Shown piece by piece: positions 6,304 to 9,502 of a stretch of 9,502 bases of DNA (positions are counted from its first letter, which is position 1; every line of letters starts with the position of its first letter). The stretch is from Clostridia bacterium (GTDB taxonomy: Bacteria > Bacillota_A > Clostridia > Christensenellales > UBA1242). The notes under the pieces are model-generated. The model searched no databases, was not told the DNA's origin, and saw only the letters and a program-made list of their open reading frames with translations. Both the position numbers and the translations under genes were made by a program. The stretch is taken from NCBI GenBank assembly GCA_017508345.1, contig JAFVZD010000027.1:1-9502 (forward strand). The letters are read 5' to 3'.

Positions 6304-7210
6304 CAAACAACAGATAATTGTGGATGAGAATACCCAAAAGTGCAGGTTGGATGTGGTACTGAGTGAGCATATGGCGGATATGACTAGGAGTGCTATCAAA
6401 AAGTTGGTTGTGGATGGCAAAGTATTGGTAAACAATCAGCAACAAAAGGCAGGGTATATATTAAAACTAAATGATGTAGTGGATATAGAGGTGCCACCTG
6501 TGGAGGTGGACACAGTAGGTGCGGAGGACATACCACTAGATATTGTGTATGAGGATGAGGACTTATTGGTAATCAACAAGGCACAAGGAATGACTGTGCA
6601 TCCTGCTAGTACGGTTAGGAGTGGTACATTGGTAAATGCGCTACTCTATAAGGTCAAGCAATTGTCTAGTGTCAATGGTGAGTACAGGCCGGGTATAGTG
6701 CATAGGCTAGATAAGGACACTAGTGGACTCATGCTGGTAGCCAAGAATGACAAGGCACACAATAATTTAGCCAAACAAATAGCGGACAAGACTTGTGTGA
6801 GGGAATATGTGGCATTGGTCACGGGTGTAATGAAAAAAGATGAGGGCGAGGTAGAGAATTATATAGGTCGTGACCCAAAGAACAGGCTAAGGATGGCGGT
6901 ATTGCGTGATGGTACGGGTAGACTAGCCAAGACTAAGTATTGGGTGGAGCATAGGTATACAAAGTACACACTGGTAGCGTTTAGACTGGCTACGGGTAGG
7001 ACACATCAGATATGAGTACACACCAAGTATCTAGGTTATCCTATTGTAGGAGATAGTGTATACAATACGCACAAAGATAAATTTAATTTGTCCGGACAGT
7101 TGCTGCATTCTAGACATATTGAGTTTATGCATCCAAGTACGGGGGAGAGGATGAGTTTTGATGCAAAATTACCAAATTATTTTGAGAGTGTTTTGCAAAA
7201 ACTTGACTAA
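6296..7210 (+). pseudogene. rluD: RluA/RluD-family rRNA pseudouridine synthase, interrupted by in-frame TGA
   Basis: This enzyme isomerises specific uridines of 23S rRNA to pseudouridine. The ATG at 6296 overlaps the lspA end by eight bases, with AGGG upstream. An S4 RNA-binding domain is at about residues 17-66 and the catalytic core at about 85-300. The signature HRLDKDTSG is at 136-144, with catalytic D139. The frame reads RTHQI and then TGA (codon 240, bases 7013-7015). It continues without error for 64 codons to TAA at 7208-7210, encoding VHTKYLGYPIVGDSVY and GQLLHSRHIEFMHP, the normal family C terminus. The TGA replaces the second Arg of RTHQIRVH, one base away from CGA or AGA. If it terminates, the product is 239 residues (6296-7015) and lacks part of the core, so it is probably inactive. 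Readthrough, recent mutation or sequencing error are all possible. Confidence 0.85.
7013..7015 (+). other. In-frame TGA codon inside rluD
   Basis: The context is CAT CAG ATA TGA GTA CAC. Both flanks encode the highly conserved HQI-VH of the family, so the frame is not in doubt. TGA ends sepF and the 3356-4276 lipoprotein in this same window, so TGA is not simply a sense codon here. Confidence 0.9.
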
Positions 7211-7231
7211 TGTGGAGAACAATTATATAAT
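7203..7231 (+). promoter_or_regulatory. sigma-A promoter for the small membrane protein pair
   Basis: TTGACT (7203-7208), 17 bp and TATAAT (7226-7231). The -35 hexamer overlaps the original final codons and TAA of rluD. A perfect 14-bp palindrome, CAATTATATAATTG (7220-7233), covers the -10. Confidence 0.75.
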
Positions 7232-7259
7232 TGAATAATAATTAGTAAAGGGGGTAATT

Positions 7260-7568
7260 ATGAGTAATTACGAATTTAGACGATTTGTGAATATGCTGGG
7301 ATTTGTGGCATCTATACTAATAGCATTGGCATCATTGATATCTATGCTAGTAGCATTGGCTCAGGGGCAAGTAATGCACTTGCCGGGACTAGTATTCAAT
7401 GGTGTGATAGGTGTAATAATGGCGTTAGCCAATATGATTGCATACTTTATAGTGCTGGTAGCGGGGTATAGTTATGCGAGGAGTAAGCGTAGTGCGTGGT
7501 ATATGGTAGCACAGGTAGTGTCAACATTAGTAATACTAGTGATGATAATACTTACCAATGTATTGTAA
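7260..7568 (+). CDS. Small membrane protein, 102 residues, unknown function
   Basis: I do not recognise the family. The protein has three predicted transmembrane helices at about residues 11-34, 43-70 and 79-101. It has a short charged N terminus (MSNYEFRRF) and a basic loop ARSKRS between helices two and three, which by the positive-inside rule puts that loop in the cytoplasm. The ATG at 7260 follows AAAGGGGG with good spacing and a consensus promoter. The TAA overlaps the AAGGAGG site of the next gene, so the two are translated from one message and are likely partners. It is the size of a small transporter subunit, holin or membrane accessory protein, but no signature supports any of these. 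Confidence 0.8.
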   Translation: MSNYEFRRFVNMLGFVASILIALASLISMLVALAQGQVMHLPGLVFNGVIGVIMALANMIAYFIVLVAGYSYARSKRSAWYMVAQVVSTLVILVMIILTNVL

Positions 7569-7578
7569 GGAGGGTATA

Positions 7579-7968
7579 ATGGATATAAGAGACCCAAAGA
7601 TAATAGTGGCTCTAGCAGGTGCTGGTGTGGCTGCAATTAGCCTAGCACTAGTGTGGGCTACATATATAATGATATTCCCTGCGTGTGTAGGGATGATAGT
7701 ATCCGGAGTGATTGCTACAATAATGGGGTACAGGAGATACCGTGATTATAGTGATAGGATGAAGGAGATTTGGTATCAAGATGCATTCAATTATGCAGAT
7801 GAGATTGGGGACCCGCAGGCAGTGTATTCATTCAAGTATCCAAAAGATGTGGCTAGAAAACTCAGGGCTAGAAAGTTTAATTTGTGGATAAAAGTAGTAG
7901 CACCGCTCACAGTAGTAGTATTGGCTGTAATATTGCTGATTACAGGATTTGGGGTGGTAATAAAGTAA
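7579..7968 (+). CDS. Membrane protein, 129 residues, unknown function
   Basis: I do not recognise the family. Predicted transmembrane helices are at about residues 8-27, 29-50 and 103-126. Between the second and third is a hydrophilic loop of about 50 residues rich in Arg, Lys, Asp and Tyr (GYRRYRDYSDRMKEIWYQD at 50-68 and KDVARKLRARKF at 89-100), probably cytoplasmic. The ATG at 7579 is chosen because a full AAGGAGG lies at 7567-7573, six bases upstream. An earlier in-frame ATG at 7558 has no such site and would lie inside the preceding gene. It is second in a two-gene unit that ends in a terminator at 7970-7997. Both partners have three helices, so a hetero-oligomeric membrane complex is a reasonable guess only. 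Confidence 0.82.
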   Translation: MDIRDPKIIVALAGAGVAAISLALVWATYIMIFPACVGMIVSGVIATIMGYRRYRDYSDRMKEIWYQDAFNYADEIGDPQAVYSFKYPKDVARKLRARKFNLWIKVVAPLTVVVLAVILLITGFGVVIK

Positions 7969-7969
7969 T

Positions 7970-7997
7970 AATAGTGGAGAATTCCGCTATTTTTTTG
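7970..7997 (+). terminator. rho-independent terminator of the small membrane protein operon
   Basis: The arms AATAGTGGA and TCCGCTATT (nine pairs, one G-U) around the loop GAAT are followed by a T run. It starts two bases after the TAA at 7966-7968. Confidence 0.85.
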
Positions 7998-8009
7998 TCC
8001 AAAGCGTGT

Positions 8010-8035
8010 AAAAAAATAAAAAAATTTCAAAAAAA
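8010..8035. promoter_or_regulatory. Triple A7 tract upstream of the trigger factor promoter
   Basis: Three runs of seven A (8010-8016, 8018-8024, 8029-8035) are spaced roughly one helical turn apart just upstream of the -35. They could act as an UP element or bend the DNA. This is inference from base composition only. Confidence 0.4.
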
Positions 8036-8048
8036 TCGACACAGACTA

Positions 8049-8062
8049 TTCACAATTGTGAA
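8049..8062. promoter_or_regulatory. 14-bp perfect palindrome, possible operator
   Basis: TTCACAATTGTGAA is a perfect inverted repeat beginning at the -35 of the trigger factor promoter. The half sites (TTGTGAA/TTCACAA) are those of a Rex box but in the reverse, overlapping arrangement, so Rex is not a clean match. A repressor bound here would block the promoter. Confidence 0.4.
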
Positions 8063-8077
8063 GAAATGTGGTATTAT
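8049..8077 (+). promoter_or_regulatory. Promoter of trigger factor, overlapping a palindrome
   Basis: TTCACA (8049-8054), 17 bp and TATTAT (8072-8077), five of six matches at each hexamer. The -35 is the left arm of a perfect palindrome at 8049-8062. Confidence 0.6.
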
Positions 8078-8108
8078 TAATTTACAAATTTTTGTTTCGG
8101 AGGAAATT

Positions 8109-9461
8109 ATGTATAAAATCAACAAACCAAGCAAGACAATAGTTGAGATTAAATTTAGTGCAGACAAGGAGGAGTGGGACAAGGCTGTACAAGTAGCGTA
8201 CGAGAAGACTAAGGGCGAGTACAACATTCAGGGATTTCGTAGAGGTCAGGCACCACGCAGACTAATTGAAAAGACATATGGAGAGGGTGTATTCTTTGAG
8301 GATGCATTCGGTCACATCGCAGAGGAGGCTTATGTAGCGGCATTGACTGAGGACAAGAGTATTAATCCTGTGGGCGAGCCTGATGTAAAATTAGAGAAGT
8401 TTGTAGAGGGCAAGCTAGAGGGTGTAATAGTATTGAATGTAATACCTGAGCCAGTACTAGGTGCATACAAGGGATTGAGTCTAGAGGCTACATTAATGGA
8501 GTACAATGAGGATATGCTCAATCACGAATTGCAACACGCTAGAGAGCATATGGCAGTGGCTGTACCAGTTACAGACAGAGAGACACAATTGGGCGACACT
8601 ATTACACTAGACTTTTTGGGAACATTGGATGGTGTACCTTTTGATGGCGGTAAGGCAGAGGATTACGAATTGAAGTTGGGTTCTCACTCATTCATCGACA
8701 ATTTTGAGGACCAACTAGTAGGACACAAGATTGGTGACCATGTAGAGGTGAATGTGACATTCCCAGCAGATTATGGTGCTAAGGATTTGGCTGGCAAAAA
8801 GGCTGTATTTAACTGTGACATCAAGGGTATTAAGGTGTTTGAGTTGCCAGAGCTAGATGATGACTTTGCTAAATCTATGGGTGAATTTGAGACACTAGAC
8901 GCATACAAGGCGGATGTAGAGGCTCAGATTAGACACGAGATTGAGAATAGAAACAAGACTATCATTGAGGATACTATACTAGACGCAGTGGTAGATGGTA
9001 GCGAAGTAGAGCTACCTAATGTAGTGGTAGAGAAGCAATTGGATGCTGTAATGAATGACCTAAATAACAGGTTGATGTATCAAGGTATGTCAGTACAGGA
9101 TCATGCAACATATCTAGGCAAGACTATGGAGGAGATGCGTGAGCAACACCGCAAGGATGCTGAGAAGATTGCTAAGACAAAGCAAGTATTGGAGGCATTG
9201 GTTAGAGCGGAGAAACTAGGCGTTAGCGAGGCTGAATTGGATGCTAAATTAGAGGAATTCGCTAAAATGACTAACAAAACGATAGAAGAATACAAAAAAA
9301 CCATGGACAAGCGTAGATTAGATTATATGTATAGTGATATACTAATGGCAAAGGTTATGGATGTATTGAAGTCTAATAACACTGTAACAAACAAGTCTGC
9401 TGACAAGCACGCATATACTCATCGGCGATGTAGTGGTCGCCATAAAGGTAGAGACCTGTAG
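8109..9461 (+). CDS. tig: Trigger factor (ribosome-associated chaperone and peptidyl-prolyl isomerase)
   Basis: Trigger factor docks at the ribosomal exit tunnel and shields nascent chains. It is 450 residues. The N-terminal ribosome-binding domain is at about 1-115 and carries the signature GFRRGQAP at 42-49. The FKBP-type isomerase domain is at about 160-243 (LGDTITLDFLGTLDG; LKLGSHSFIDNFEDQLVG). The helical C-terminal substrate-cradle domain runs from about 250 to 425. The ATG at 8109 has a strong GGAGG site six bases upstream; the longer in-frame extension to 7884 is rejected. The family normally ends shortly after a KVMDVLKSN-like helix, whereas here another 25 or so residues follow (ADKHAYTHRRCSGRHKGRDL), in DNA of higher GC that is also open on the other strand. 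That tail may be real, a lost stop, or an assembly artefact. Function is certain, the 3' end is not. Confidence 0.93.
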   Translation: MYKINKPSKTIVEIKFSADKEEWDKAVQVAYEKTKGEYNIQGFRRGQAPRRLIEKTYGEGVFFEDAFGHIAEEAYVAALTEDKSINPVGEPDVKLEKFVEGKLEGVIVLNVIPEPVLGAYKGLSLEATLMEYNEDMLNHELQHAREHMAVAVPVTDRETQLGDTITLDFLGTLDGVPFDGGKAEDYELKLGSHSFIDNFEDQLVGHKIGDHVEVNVTFPADYGAKDLAGKKAVFNCDIKGIKVFELPELDDDFAKSMGEFETLDAYKADVEAQIRHEIENRNKTIIEDTILDAVVDGSEVELPNVVVEKQLDAVMNDLNNRLMYQGMSVQDHATYLGKTMEEMREQHRKDAEKIAKTKQVLEALVRAEKLGVSEAELDAKLEEFAKMTNKTIEEYKKTMDKRRLDYMYSDILMAKVMDVLKSNNTVTNKSADKHAYTHRRCSGRHKGRDL

Positions 9462-9502
9462 ACTTGTCGTGAAGATGGGCACATGTTTGGCTTGCATAGA
9501 AT
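9373..9502 (-). other. Possible 3' end of a convergent gene, running in from the right edge
   Basis: The minus strand is open from the window edge to TAG at 9373-9375. It gives a 42-residue C-terminal fragment with protein-like composition, including HLHDKSTGLYLYGDHYIADE. I do not recognise it. It would overlap the trigger factor end by about 89 bases, which is unusual, and the stretch is too short for certainty. Confidence 0.25.

Noticed and set aside
7013..7015. Genome-wide reassignment of TGA to Arg or another amino acid
   Set aside because: TGA ends sepF at a correct family length and ends the lipoprotein, where TAG follows at once. No other gene here has an internal TGA.
7558..7578. Earlier ATG for the 129-residue membrane protein
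   Set aside because: It lacks a ribosome binding site; the codons AAG GAG G of that extension are themselves the Shine-Dalgarno for the ATG at 7579.
7791..8042. Minus-strand 83-codon frame
   Set aside because: It is antisense to the 129-residue gene and its terminator, begins in A/T homopolymers and has no recognisable content.
7884..8108. N-terminal extension of trigger factor
   Set aside because: It would overlap the preceding membrane gene and cross a terminator and promoter. The family N terminus begins at the ATG at 8109, right after GGAGG.

Overview
The window looks like chromosomal DNA from a low-to-moderate GC Gram-positive bacterium (Bacillota, probably a Clostridia-type lineage). 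The grounds are SepF (a Gram-positive cell-division protein), very consensus sigma-A promoters (several are TTGACA or TTGACT, 16-17 bp, TATAAT), purine-rich AAGGAGG-type ribosome binding sites, simple rho-independent terminators, and AT-rich codon choice (ATA, AGA/AGG, CTA, GTA). No species can be named. No rRNA, tRNA, CRISPR array, insertion sequence or phage gene was seen.

Layout. Positions 1-1239 (minus) hold the first 413 codons of a membrane protein that runs off the left edge. It has three hydrophobic segments followed by two Rossmann/RCK-like domains, and resembles a ligand-gated ion-channel subunit. It is divergent from a Cof-type HAD hydrolase (1399-2367, plus). Two convergent terminators (2371-2440) separate the HAD gene from an unrecognised 252-residue protein (2445-3203, minus). 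Upstream of that is a lipoprotein with a C-terminal membrane anchor (3356-4276, minus). It is divergent from a signal-anchored extracellular protein with GLUG-like repeats (4422-5330, plus).

The core of the window is a tight housekeeping operon, sepF-lspA-rluD (5482-7210, plus): septum assembly, lipoprotein signal peptidase, and an RluA/RluD-family pseudouridine synthase. The rluD gene has an in-frame TGA where the family has the second Arg of the RTHQIRVH motif, while the remaining 64 codons are still intact and recognisable. Next comes a two-gene operon of small membrane proteins (7260-7968) with its own promoter and terminator, then trigger factor (8109-9461) with a promoter that overlaps a perfect 14-bp palindrome. 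The last ~130 bases are ambiguous: trigger factor carries an unusual C-terminal tail, and the opposite strand is also open to the window end.

How the genes relate. LspA would mature the lipoprotein encoded at 3356-4276. SepF, LspA, RluD and trigger factor are ordinary growth and biogenesis genes. The left half holds accessory or lineage-specific envelope genes. The most interesting points are the TGA inside rluD, the RCK-like channel candidate without a canonical selectivity filter, the DxE (instead of DxD) motif in the HAD protein, palindromes lying on several promoters, and the unusual abundance of the tetranucleotide CTAG.
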